The notes under the pieces were generated by a model. That model was not told the DNA's origin, did no database searches, and was given only the letters and a program-made list of their open reading frames with translations. A stretch of DNA of 64,000 bases from Oceanobacillus rekensis (GTDB taxonomy: Bacteria; Bacillota; Bacilli; Bacillales; Amphibacillaceae). Below are positions 36,084-44,757 of this stretch, piece by piece. Position 1 is the first letter of the stretch; each line of letters starts with the position of its first letter. The translations under genes and the position numbers were made by a program. The stretch covers positions 81,055 through 145,054 of the forward strand of contig NZ_MTBQ01000007.1 of assembly GCF_002153375.1 (NCBI RefSeq). The letters are read 5' to 3'.

Positions 36084-36774
36084 ATTAAACCAGGTGGAAG
36101 CACATATCCAGAAGTTTCATATTTTGCAAGGAATCAATTTTGGTGTAAAAAAAGGCGGGGTGACAGTATTACTAGGAAGAAACGGCGCTGGGAAAACCAC
36201 TACATTACGTACAATCATGGGGCTCAATCAAGTTAGTAAAGGAACGATTCGATTTAAAGATGAAAAAATTAACGATTTGCCACCCCACAAAATAGCGAAT
36301 TTAGGTATTGGTTATGTGCCGGAAGACCAAGGTATTTTTGGTGAATTAACAGTTGGTGAGAATATGAGAGTTGCGATGAAGAAAGAGGATGAGGAAACAA
36401 CGAGACGAATGGAATGGGTACTTGAGTTATTTCCGGATCTGAAGAAGTTTTGGAAAAAACCAGGAGGTGCGTTAAGTGGTGGGCAAAAACAGATGCTCGC
36501 CATTGCACGTGCATATGTGAATAAGAATGAACTGCTGCTAATCGACGAGCCAAGTAAAGGCCTTGCACCAATTATTGTAGACAAAGTTACTGAATCGATT
36601 GAACAAATGAAAGAAAATACAACCATTTTGCTTGTTGAGCAGAACTTTATGATGGCAAGTAAAATAGGAAATCAATTTTTCATTATCGACGACGGTAAAA
36701 CGGTGCATGAGGGACAAATGGAAGAATTGAAGAATGATAAGGGATTAATGAAAAAATACCTCGGTATATCATAG
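36067..36774 (+). CDS. ABC importer ATP-binding protein (LivF type)
   Basis: 235 residues. Walker A is LLGRNGAGKTTTLRTI, signature LSGGQKQMLAIARAY, Walker B LLLIDEPSKGLAP. GIGYVPEDQGIFGELTVGEN is the LivF hallmark. It is translationally coupled to LivG and followed 16 bases later by the LivH permease. Confidence 0.92.
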   Translation: MNSLLELNQVEAHIQKFHILQGINFGVKKGGVTVLLGRNGAGKTTTLRTIMGLNQVSKGTIRFKDEKINDLPPHKIANLGIGYVPEDQGIFGELTVGENMRVAMKKEDEETTRRMEWVLELFPDLKKFWKKPGGALSGGQKQMLAIARAYVNKNELLLIDEPSKGLAPIIVDKVTESIEQMKENTTILLVEQNFMMASKIGNQFFIIDDGKTVHEGQMEELKNDKGLMKKYLGIS

Positions 36775-36790
36775 GGAGGAGGATAGACAT

Positions 36791-37648
36791 ATGGATTTAA
36801 TCATTGGTTTAACCGTTAATGGACTTGCGACAGGTATGTTGATCTTCCTTCTTGCAGCAGGTTTAACATTAATATTCGGCTTAATGAGTGTATTGAACTT
36901 CGCACATGGTGGACTATTTATATGGGGAGCTTACACTGGTGTATGGAGCTTTCAGATGACAGGCAGTTTCATTGTGGGGATTATTATAGCAATCATAACT
37001 GGTTTATTGCTTGGTCTCGTAACGGAAAGGCTAATTATAAGGCCTGTTTACGGAAATCATATTCAGCAGATTCTGATTACACTCGGTTTTATGCTCGTTT
37101 TACAGGAATTTATAAAGGTTGTATTTGGTCCAGATCAGAAGGCTGTATTCCCTCCTGAAATTCTACAGGGCAGTTTCCTAGTCGGAGATATCGTACTTAT
37201 AAAGTATAGACTATTTATTATTGCAGTCGGTTTACTTATTTTTATCGTTTCATCATTTATTTTAAAACGTACTCGAGTCGGGTTAATCGTCCGGGCGGGA
37301 GTGATGAACAAAGAAATGGTTCAATCCCTTGGTATTAATATAAAACTTGTATTCATGCTCGTTTTTATGGTTGGATCTGGTATGGCAGCATTAAGCGGAA
37401 TATTGCATGCAGTGTATTCGGGAGTTATCTATGCCGAAATGGGACTTGAATTTTCAATCCTTGCTTTTATTGTAGTAGTTATTGGTGGAATGGGCAGTTT
37501 CTCGGGATCTCTTTTTGCAGCAATTCTAGTAGGATTGGCACAGGCATTTATGGCTTATTATGTTCCAGCACTATCGCTTGCGGTAAATATGCTATTAATG
37601 ACTGTTGTCCTGATTTTCAGACCACAAGGATTATTCGGAAAGGGGTGA
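36791..37648 (+). CDS. ABC importer permease (LivH type)
   Basis: 285 residues with about eight transmembrane helices. LTLIFGLMSVLNFAHGGLFIWGAYTG and the EAA-like cytoplasmic loop RTRVGLIVRAGVMNKEMVQSLGIN are typical of LivH. The N-terminus ERLIIRPVYGNHIQQILITLG region is family-typical. GGGAGGAGG precedes the ATG. It pairs with LivM, which begins 5 bases after it stops. Confidence 0.92.
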   Translation: MDLIIGLTVNGLATGMLIFLLAAGLTLIFGLMSVLNFAHGGLFIWGAYTGVWSFQMTGSFIVGIIIAIITGLLLGLVTERLIIRPVYGNHIQQILITLGFMLVLQEFIKVVFGPDQKAVFPPEILQGSFLVGDIVLIKYRLFIIAVGLLIFIVSSFILKRTRVGLIVRAGVMNKEMVQSLGINIKLVFMLVFMVGSGMAALSGILHAVYSGVIYAEMGLEFSILAFIVVVIGGMGSFSGSLFAAILVGLAQAFMAYYVPALSLAVNMLLMTVVLIFRPQGLFGKG

Positions 37649-37653
37649 GGTAA

Positions 37654-38652
37654 TTGAATATCCGTAATGTGGAGAAGAGTACTTGGATTTTTATCATCAT
37701 CGGTTTATTATTATTTATCGTTCCGTTTATCATAACTGGACGGAGTATGCAATTTATTATTATACAAATATTTATTTTTGCGATCTTTGCAATGAGTTAT
37801 GATATATTGCTAGGTTTCACAGGTATTATTTCATTTGGACATGTGATGTTTTTTGGGATTGGTGCGTATTCAACCGCTATTGTTATGGATCGCATGGATG
37901 CTACCGTGTTGTCTTTTTTTGTAGCGATATTGGTAGCTGTTGTTATTGCTTCCATCGTAAGTTTTATTGTTGGAGCATTAACACTTCGATTAAAGAGTCA
38001 TTTCTATGCCATGCTGACTCTAGCACTTGCCGGACTATTTCTGGTGGCAGCTGAAAAGTGGCGTTCACTTACAGGAGGAAACGACGGATTTACGTTTCGG
38101 CTTCCAGAAATATTGCGTGACTCCCATCATCTATACGTACTTTGTTTGGTTTCTTTAGTCCTATTATTCTTCGGATTAAGACGTTTTACAAAATCTCCTT
38201 TTGGCAGAGTATTAATGGCGATACGCGAGAATGAAGCACGGACTGAATCATTAGGGTATAAAGTACTGCATTACAAAGTTATTGCAAGTGTTGCAGCGGG
38301 AGTTGTTGCCAGTATTGCAGGGGTTTTATACGCGCTGTCCCTCCGTTTTGTTAATACAGGTGTGTTTGCTACTGATCTAACAATCGATGTGTTGCTAATG
38401 ACGATTATTGGTGGAGTTGGCACGTTAGTCGGGCCGATTTTGGGAGCTGGTCTTGTTGAACTTGCCCATCACTGGTTATCTGGTTTATCCGATGTCCATT
38501 GGATATTTGAACGTTGGATCATTCTTTATGGAACGGTATATATTTTAGTTGTTATATTTTTCCCATTAGGAATAATTGGTACTCTCCAGTCTAAATTTAT
38601 GAATCGTTCCATAAAGGGATTACGGAATAGTCGTAAAACAGTTGGAAAATAA
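37654..38652 (+). CDS. ABC importer permease (LivM type)
   Basis: 332 residues, about nine to ten transmembrane helices. Family motifs are SYDILLGFTGIISFGHVMFFGIGAYS and SPFGRVLMAIRENEARTESLGY (EAA loop). It starts at TTG 37654 with GGGGTGAGG upstream. It completes the LivJGFHM-type importer; the next gene, a KAS III-like enzyme, begins within 16 bases, so importer and enzymes form one operon. Confidence 0.92.
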   Translation: MNIRNVEKSTWIFIIIGLLLFIVPFIITGRSMQFIIIQIFIFAIFAMSYDILLGFTGIISFGHVMFFGIGAYSTAIVMDRMDATVLSFFVAILVAVVIASIVSFIVGALTLRLKSHFYAMLTLALAGLFLVAAEKWRSLTGGNDGFTFRLPEILRDSHHLYVLCLVSLVLLFFGLRRFTKSPFGRVLMAIRENEARTESLGYKVLHYKVIASVAAGVVASIAGVLYALSLRFVNTGVFATDLTIDVLLMTIIGGVGTLVGPILGAGLVELAHHWLSGLSDVHWIFERWIILYGTVYILVVIFFPLGIIGTLQSKFMNRSIKGLRNSRKTVGK

Positions 38653-38667
38653 AAGGATGTGTTTAAT

Positions 38668-39675
38668 ATGGTTGCTATTGGAATTGTCAGTACGGGGGTC
38701 TATCTCCCTGAAAAACGAATGTCTTCAAATGAATTGGCTGGTCTTGCAGGACTTCCGGTTGACGTTGTCGAGCAAAAGCTAGGTATAAAGGAAAAAACGA
38801 TACCTGCAGAAGATGATCACACGGCCTATATGGGTGTTCTTGCTGCTAAGAGAGCGATTGAGAAGGCTGGAATTGACCCAAAAGTGATTGATCTCGTTAT
38901 TTATATTGGTGAAGAACATAAAGAATACCCCCTCTGGACAGCGGGAATAAAATTGCAACACGAGATTGGTGCAGTACATGCATGGTCCTTTGACACAGCA
39001 TTAAGATGCGGGACGACAATCATGGCACTAAAGCTGGCAAAAGATTTAATGACTGCTGATCAGGAAATAAAAACAGTGCTTTTAGCTGGTGGATATCGTA
39101 ATGGTGACTTTATTAATTACAAGAATGCCAACACGAGGTTTATGTTCAATCTTGGAGCGGGTGGTGGAGCAATCATACTTCAAAAAGGTTATGAAAAAAA
39201 TAACTTGCTTGGGACGCACTTAATGACAGATGGGGCATTGTCTGAAGATGTAGTTGTTACGACAGGTGGAACAAAGAATCCAATTACAAAGGAAACGTTA
39301 GAAGCTGGGCTTTATCAATTTGACGTGTTAGATCCGACTGGTATGAAACGGCGATTGGAAGAAAAATCAATGGCAAATTTTATTACTTGTATCGAGAAAG
39401 CATTGTATAAAAGTGGGTATGTGAAAGAAGACATAGACTATGTTGCCATGCTTCATATGAAGCGATCTGCCCATCTTAATGTCCTGGATAAACTTGGCGT
39501 GGACCATGATAAGTCAATCTATTTGGAAAACCTTGGGCACATTGGTCAGATGGATCAAATTATTTCACTGGAACTTGCCGAACAGCAAGGGAAATTAAAA
39601 GATGGTGATATAGTCGTACTGGTTTCTGCCGGGATTGGCTATGCGTGGGGAGCAAATGTTATTAAATGGGGGTAA
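38668..39675 (+). CDS. KAS III-like (FabH/thiolase-fold) condensing enzyme, second copy
   Basis: 335 residues, paralogous to the enzyme at 32914. GIVSTGVYLPEKRMSSNELA is the usual N-terminus. Catalytic Cys is residue 114 (TALRCGTTIMALKLAKD), His 263 (AMLHMKRSAH), and the position of FabH Asn is again His (291, NLGHIGQMD). The end motif is VSAGIGYAWGANVIKWG. The start at ATG 38668 is preferred (AAAAGGA upstream); a GTG three codons earlier is possible. It may form a heteromer with the first copy or act on a later intermediate. Confidence 0.82.
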   Translation: MVAIGIVSTGVYLPEKRMSSNELAGLAGLPVDVVEQKLGIKEKTIPAEDDHTAYMGVLAAKRAIEKAGIDPKVIDLVIYIGEEHKEYPLWTAGIKLQHEIGAVHAWSFDTALRCGTTIMALKLAKDLMTADQEIKTVLLAGGYRNGDFINYKNANTRFMFNLGAGGGAIILQKGYEKNNLLGTHLMTDGALSEDVVVTTGGTKNPITKETLEAGLYQFDVLDPTGMKRRLEEKSMANFITCIEKALYKSGYVKEDIDYVAMLHMKRSAHLNVLDKLGVDHDKSIYLENLGHIGQMDQIISLELAEQQGKLKDGDIVVLVSAGIGYAWGANVIKWG

Positions 39676-39694
39676 CTAATAGGAGGTCGTTAGA

Positions 39695-40603
39695 ATGACA
39701 GACGTAGTTTTAAAAAAAGTAACATTATCCAATGGGGAATCAATAGCATACAGAGAGCGAGAAGGTGGCCATAAGGTTGTTGTACTCGTACACGGCAACA
39801 TGACATCCTCTGTTCATTGGGATATCGTAATCGAAAATATTTCCCAGGATTATAAGGTGTATGCGGTAGATTTACGAGGGTATGGGGAATCCAGTTATCA
39901 ACATCCGATTTCAAGTATTAAAGACTTCTCAGACGATTTAAAACTGTTTACAGATGAATTGGATTTAAAGGATTTTGCATTGGTCGGTTGGTCTTTAGGT
40001 GGAATGGTTTGTCAGCAATTCTGTGCTGATTATCCAGCTTATTGTAATCGCTTAGTTTTACTTGCTTCAGGGTCTTCCAGAGGATATGCCTTTTATCCGG
40101 TAGGTGAGGATGGACTACCGGATATCAACAATCGATTAAAAACCTTGGAAGAAGTACGTGATGATGATAAGACAAAAATTATCCAAACGGCATATGATAC
40201 GCTGAATTATGCCTTTTTAAAGCAAATATGGGATATGACCATTTATGTTAAAAATCAACCGGATCCGTTCAGGTATCAAAAATATTTGGAGGACATGACA
40301 ACACAACGTAATCTAGCAGAATGCTATCGGGCATTGAACATATTTAATATTAGCGATGTTCATAATGGACTCGTAGCAGGTGAGAACAAGGTGAAAGATA
40401 TCCGTATCCCTGTAATGATCCTATGGGGAGAGCATGATATGGTTGTGACAAAACAAATGACAGATGAACTGATAGAAGACTTTGGTGAACGTGCTGTTTA
40501 TAAAGAACTGAAGGGCTGTGGACACTCCCCGCATATCGATGATTTGGAACAGTTACTGCATACGATGGAGGATTTTTTAATGGGAGAGGGGAATGAATCG
40601 TAA
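39695..40603 (+). CDS. Alpha/beta hydrolase
   Basis: 302 residues. The oxyanion-loop motif is VLVHGNMTSSVHWD, nucleophile elbow LVGWSLGGMVCQQF (Ser), acid residue in ILWGEHDMVV (Asp) and catalytic His in GCGHSPHIDD. This is a complete Ser-Asp-His set. It may be a thioesterase, lactonase, esterase or C-C hydrolase in the cluster's pathway; the lid region is not diagnostic. AGGAGGTCG precedes the ATG. The truncated SDR ORF overlaps its end by 11 bases. Confidence 0.88.
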   Translation: MTDVVLKKVTLSNGESIAYREREGGHKVVVLVHGNMTSSVHWDIVIENISQDYKVYAVDLRGYGESSYQHPISSIKDFSDDLKLFTDELDLKDFALVGWSLGGMVCQQFCADYPAYCNRLVLLASGSSRGYAFYPVGEDGLPDINNRLKTLEEVRDDDKTKIIQTAYDTLNYAFLKQIWDMTIYVKNQPDPFRYQKYLEDMTTQRNLAECYRALNIFNISDVHNGLVAGENKVKDIRIPVMILWGEHDMVVTKQMTDELIEDFGERAVYKELKGCGHSPHIDDLEQLLHTMEDFLMGEGNES

Positions 40604-40733
40604 ATACCCGTTGCAGAACAAAATTTCGATTATAACAGGGTCAGCAAATGGAATCGGTCACCTGGCAAGCGCTCAGAAAAATGTAATTCATAAATCCGAT
40701 GAACAACCAAACAACGAAAAAATACAAGAGTAA
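40593..40733 (+). pseudogene. Truncated short-chain dehydrogenase/reductase (SDR) 5' fragment
   Basis: The ORF begins MNRKYPLQNKISIITGSANG, the start of an SDR with the NAD(P)-binding TGxxxGIG motif (TGSANGIG), overlapping the hydrolase gene as a normal operon partner would. After GIG the similarity stops and the frame runs into the 52-bp tandem array, ending after 46 codons. The remaining 200 or so residues of an SDR are not found downstream. I read it as a gene destroyed by deletion with repeat expansion. Confidence 0.75.
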
Positions 40734-41100
40734 GGTCACTCATAGAGCTGATGAATGACCAAACAAAGCCGAAATACGAGAAATCGATCACTCATAGAGC
40801 CGATGAACAACCGAACAAGACCGAAATACGAGAAATCGGTCACTCATAGAGCCGATGAACGACCGAACAAGGCCGAAATACGAGAAATCGGTCACTCATA
40901 GAGCCGATGAACGACCGAACAAGGCCGAAATACGAGAAATCGGTCACTCATAGAGCTGATGAACGACCGAACAAGGCCGAAATACGAGAAATCGGTCACT
41001 CATAGAGCTGATGAACGACCGAACAAGACAAAAATACAAGGAAACGGTCACTCATAGAGCTCATGAACCATCAAATAAGATAAAAATACAAGCGAAAGCT
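40685..41100. repeat. 52-bp tandem repeat array, about 8 units
   Basis: CACTCATAGAGC recurs at 40737, 40789, 40841, 40893, 40945, 40997 and 41049, exactly every 52 bases; a degenerate unit precedes the first at about 40685. Each unit contains TCGGTC and its complement GACCGA about 19 bases later, plus CCGAAATACGAGAAATC. Central units are nearly identical, outer ones diverged, as in an array that expands and contracts centrally. There are no unique spacers, so it is not a CRISPR. Confidence 0.9.
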
Positions 41101-41167
41101 TCATATAGGAAATGTTAATTGTCTTATCTGGTGAATTTAGTTGAATAAGACAAAAGTTAAACTAGAG

Positions 41168-41199
41168 AAACGCTTGGATTTTTAGTCCGAGCGTTTTTA
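41168..41199 (+). terminator. Terminator after the tandem array
   Basis: AACGCTTGGA (41169-41178) pairs with TCCGAGCGTT (41186-41195), followed by TTTAT. It ends the importer/KAS III/hydrolase operon. Confidence 0.8.
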
Positions 41200-41460
41200 T
41201 ATGGTTAATTAAGGTGAGAATATTGTTGCGAATTTAAGTTTTTCTCTACATACGTTATCTGAACTACTGACATTAAGATAAGAGCCTCTTTATTAAAGTT
41301 AATTGAATGAGAGGAGGTAGAGATCGACAATCATGGTACAGGAAGTGCTGATTTAGAAGCTATCCCAAAATTCAAATGTAACTGTGTTGTAACTATCGAT
41401 TCATATACTTAATACAACTAAGTAAGGCAAAGTTTGGATTGACGGGGAGGAATCGGGAGA
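41200..41460. other. Intergenic stretch before second acyl-CoA synthetase
   Basis: It contains no supported gene. A frame at about 41325-41412 reads EIDNHGTGSADLEAIPKFKC and ends at a stop; it has an AGAGGAGG sequence just before it but no start codon, so it may be a gene remnant. The promoter of the synthetase is not obvious. Confidence 0.4.
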
Positions 41461-42966
41461 ATGAATTATGATATTAATTGGTTTGAAAGTCGAGTTAGTC
41501 TGACACCAAATAAAATAGCAATTATCGATTCAGATACAAATGATTCGTGGACATACGCCGAGCTTCATCGACGCGCCACTAGAGTTGGGAATTATTTCTA
41601 TTCAAAAGGAATCCGTAAAGGGGATCGGGTGGCGATACTTGCTCCAAATCACATAAGTTTTTTTGACTTCCTCTTTGCTGCCATTAAGATAGGTGCAATC
41701 TTTATCCCACTAAACTGGAGATTGGCTGAGGCTGAACTGGAATACGTCATTAAAGACTGTGATCCAAGGATGATTGGAATTGACCCGTTATTCGAAGATA
41801 AAATAAAATCAATTGATACAAAATCAGAATTGATAATGATTGATCACAATGATTATCTGAACCATTTGCAATCCGAATCATTCACCATAGATAACCAATT
41901 AAAAGAGGAAGAACCTTTAGCAATGATCTATACAGGAGGAACCACTGGCCGTCCTAAAGGTGCTGTCTTATCGCATCGCTCCATTTTGTGGAATGCCCTG
42001 AATACAATAATTAGCTGGAATCTGAATCAGGATGATACGACATTGACATGCTTGCCCATGTTTCATACGGGTGGATTAAATGTACATTCCTTGCCCTTAT
42101 TATTGGTTGGTGGAAGGGTCGTACTATCTTCTGAATTCGAACCCAATAAAGCGGTTGAAGATCTTATTACATACAAATGTACAGTCGTATTATTTGTACC
42201 GACCATGTACCATATGATCATTCAGACTGATTTGTTTAAACAATCTAGTTTCCCGGATATGAAGGTTTTTGTGTCCGGAGGTGCCCCGTGCCCACTCAAA
42301 ATATATCAGGCTTTTTCTGAAAAAGGGCTTGCTTTTAAAGAAGGTTATGGTTTAACGGAAGCAGGTCCGAATAACTTTTATATCGATCCGAAAGATACAG
42401 TACGTAAACTAGGCTCTGTAGGAAAAGCAATGATCTTCAATGATATAGAAATTATTGGAGAAGGCGGTATAGTGGCAAAGCCGTGGGAAGTCGGTGAGTT
42501 ATTGATACGGGGAAACCACGGATTTGAGTACTATTGGAATAAACCGGAGGAGACAAAGGAAACGATTAAAGATGGGTGGATCCATACTGGGGACCTTGCC
42601 AGAAAGGACGAAGAGGGCTTTGTATACATTGTCGGAAGAAAGAAAGACATGATTATTACCGGTGGAGAAAATGTATATCCGCTGGAAGTGGAACATTGGA
42701 TTGAATCCCATCAGGCTGTTGATGAAGCTGCAGTCATTGGTTTGCCAGATGAAAAGTGGGGTGAAATTGTCGTGGCATTTGTTGTTACCAAATCAGAGAT
42801 AACACCAAAGGAACTTGAATTGCATTCTAGCCAAAAGATATCCCGATACAAGGTTCCCAAAAAATTCATCATAATAGAAGAACTGCCGAAAACCCATGTC
42901 GGTAAAATAAATAAAGCTGCACTGAAGGAGAAGTTCAGCAATGCCAAAGATAGCACAGTATCCTAA
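41461..42966 (+). CDS. Acyl-CoA synthetase (AMP-forming), second copy
   Basis: 501 residues, class I adenylate-forming enzyme related to the one at 31012. The P-loop is YTGGTTGRPKGAVLSHRS near residue 156; other motifs are GLTEAGPN, WIHTGDLARKDEEGFVYIVGRKKDM and TGGENVYPLEVE, with the catalytic Lys in THVGKINKAALKE. It forms a CoA thioester of an unidentified acid. It lies outside the main operon, after the tandem array and terminator, and has its own ribosome binding site GGGGAGG 15 bases upstream, a rather long spacing. Confidence 0.88.
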   Translation: MNYDINWFESRVSLTPNKIAIIDSDTNDSWTYAELHRRATRVGNYFYSKGIRKGDRVAILAPNHISFFDFLFAAIKIGAIFIPLNWRLAEAELEYVIKDCDPRMIGIDPLFEDKIKSIDTKSELIMIDHNDYLNHLQSESFTIDNQLKEEEPLAMIYTGGTTGRPKGAVLSHRSILWNALNTIISWNLNQDDTTLTCLPMFHTGGLNVHSLPLLLVGGRVVLSSEFEPNKAVEDLITYKCTVVLFVPTMYHMIIQTDLFKQSSFPDMKVFVSGGAPCPLKIYQAFSEKGLAFKEGYGLTEAGPNNFYIDPKDTVRKLGSVGKAMIFNDIEIIGEGGIVAKPWEVGELLIRGNHGFEYYWNKPEETKETIKDGWIHTGDLARKDEEGFVYIVGRKKDMIITGGENVYPLEVEHWIESHQAVDEAAVIGLPDEKWGEIVVAFVVTKSEITPKELELHSSQKISRYKVPKKFIIIEELPKTHVGKINKAALKEKFSNAKDSTVS

Positions 42967-43011
42967 TGGGAATTGTGCTTTTAGAAGATATTATTATTGA
43001 TGGAGTCATCC

Positions 43012-43305
43012 AACGTTCCCGAGTTTACCTTTGAACTAAGCTTTAAAACTTATGAAAATGTATCTGGAATTTACAGGTATAGGTGATATTAGAAGTCAAG
43101 AGGAGCTATTCGTGAAGCATTAGCATATGGAATAATTGAAGATGGTGAGCAGTGGATCGATATGATGATAGATTGCAATAAAACTTCACTTTTATATGAT
43201 GAAGCAGAAGCGAGACTAATATATGAAAAGATTAAAAGCAACTATAATAATTTACCTTTACAATTTGGTCATTCTATTGAAGAGAAAATTAATAAAAGTA
43301 AATAA
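43012..43305 (+). pseudogene. Decayed HEPN/NTase substrate-binding protein (HI0074-like)
   Basis: Fragments in two frames reconstruct one family: FTFELSFK, then by frame change LMKMYLEFTGIGDIRSQ, then by return to the first frame RGAIREALAYGIIEDGEQWI and DEAEARLIYEKIKSNYNN. These match the FELSWK, YLE.GI.DIKSPR, IREAFK.GLIEDGE.WIDM pattern of PF08780 proteins, the HEPN half of MNT/HEPN toxin-antitoxin modules. The N-terminus and any nucleotidyltransferase gene are missing. Two compensating frameshifts and stop codons make it non-functional. Confidence 0.7.
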
Positions 43306-43309
43306 AAAC

Positions 43310-43344
43310 AGGAACTGTTATCCAATCCACAGTTCCTATTTTTT
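43310..43344 (-). terminator. Bidirectional terminator
   Basis: AGGAACTGT (43310-43318) / ACAGTTCCT (43329-43337) with T-rich tracts on both strands. It serves the MFS gene on the minus strand and the pseudogene region on the plus strand. Confidence 0.82.
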
Positions 43345-44516
43345 TATTCATTATTACGGGCAATATTTTCTTTGCCGTACGGTAGCACATGATAGACAAT
43401 AACTAAGACCGTTCCTACTGCAGCTAGGGATCCCATAAACAAGTACATCGATTCTCCGCCAAAGTTCTCGATAATTGAGCCCCCTGCAAGTGATCCGATA
43501 ATCCCTGAGAAGCCAAAATATACGGAGAAAAATACGAGATGTCCGGTCGATTGTAAAAATGTTGGGATTAATCTTGTCACGTAATCAAATGCAGCCGTGT
43601 AAAATACACCAAAGGTTAATCCATGCATAAATTGTAGTGCAACAATCATCATCGGATCATCAACAGCGACATATAAAAACCAGCGAACTGTATACAAAAT
43701 GGAAGCAACGATGATGAATATCATGGAATGGTACTTCCTAAACCAGAAACCAGCAAGTGCAAAGACTGCTGCTTCCGCAATAACACCAGCAAACCAGGCC
43801 AGACCAACTAAACTTTCCGTTCCACCTAGTTCCGTAATGTATAATGCCATGTAGTAATCATTCATCCGATGTGTAACGGTAATAAAAACAATAACAGATA
43901 AAAAGATTAAAAAAGGCTTATTTGTTACAATCCTTGTTAAGTCTTTTATTCGGACTGGTGTGGCATCAACTTTAACATCCTTTAATGGGAAAAGAGTCAT
44001 TAATGCTAACATACCAAAAACTAAATATGCCCAACCCATATATTCGATTCCGAAGCTTGAGAGAATTTCGCCCACAATGAGTGATGATATGGCGAAGCCG
44101 ACAGATCCCCACATGCGTATAGAACCAAATGAGACATTTAATTCCATTGATCGTCGTTGTGCGAGACTATCCGTAAGTGCACCTACTGGAGTGGCGAAAA
44201 AGTAGAATATTGCTCCCATTACTAAGATAGTAGGTAATGTATCCATTTGAAAGAAAATGGTGCTTCCTATCAGCAGACCAATAATACAAATAAATAAGAT
44301 TTTTTTAACTGTTTTATATTTATCACTTAAATAGCCCCAAAAAGGCTGCGCAAGTATGGATGCAAGTGATTCAACAGCAAGAACCCAACCGATTTGTGTC
44401 CCGTTCAAGCCACGGAATTGCAAATACAACGGTAGAAAACTAATAAGAATTGTATTGGAAGCATGAAAGCTAATAAACAGCGTTTTTAAAGGTATGAGCG
44501 ATTCTTTCTTAGACAA
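43344..44516 (-). CDS. MFS transporter (LacY/MFS_1-like)
   Basis: 390 residues with 12 predicted transmembrane segments. The loop after helix 2, AQPFWGYLSDKYKTVKKIL, is the MFS signature; GSIRMWGSVGFAISSLIVGE and the position of charged residues resemble the phenylpropionate/nucleoside-type MFS_1_like group. Substrate unknown. It has its own bidirectional terminator and is transcribed against its neighbours, so a link to the acyl-CoA cluster is uncertain. Confidence 0.82.
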   Translation of the reverse strand: MSKKESLIPLKTLFISFHASNTILISFLPLYLQFRGLNGTQIGWVLAVESLASILAQPFWGYLSDKYKTVKKILFICIIGLLIGSTIFFQMDTLPTILVMGAIFYFFATPVGALTDSLAQRRSMELNVSFGSIRMWGSVGFAISSLIVGEILSSFGIEYMGWAYLVFGMLALMTLFPLKDVKVDATPVRIKDLTRIVTNKPFLIFLSVIVFITVTHRMNDYYMALYITELGGTESLVGLAWFAGVIAEAAVFALAGFWFRKYHSMIFIIVASILYTVRWFLYVAVDDPMMIVALQFMHGLTFGVFYTAAFDYVTRLIPTFLQSTGHLVFFSVYFGFSGIIGSLAGGSIIENFGGESMYLFMGSLAAVGTVLVIVYHVLPYGKENIARNNE

Positions 44517-44757
44517 AATTATTCAGTTCTCCCTCTCCATGTACTTTTTAAAACGATGAATTGATCACAATGACTATTCAGGAAATCTATCATGAACAAG
44601 TGCATTAGTATAAATTTCATTTTCTTACTATATCATGATTCTTTAGAGTTAAATACTTGTATGGAAAAACTTATTAACAAATGAAGCAGGACAAAATGGT
44701 TCTATAAAGAATAATAAATGAAACGTATAGCATATGTATAGAAAAGAGGGAAGTTTA

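Noticed and set aside
40685-41100. Regular direct repeats as a CRISPR array
   Set aside because: The full 52-base period is repeated with few differences; there are no unique spacers of 30 bases or more, and no cas genes.
41325-41412. Short frame EIDNHGTGSADLEAIPKFKC before the second acyl-CoA synthetase
   Set aside because: It has a Shine-Dalgarno-like sequence but no start codon and only about 30 codons. At most it is a remnant, so it is not listed as a gene.
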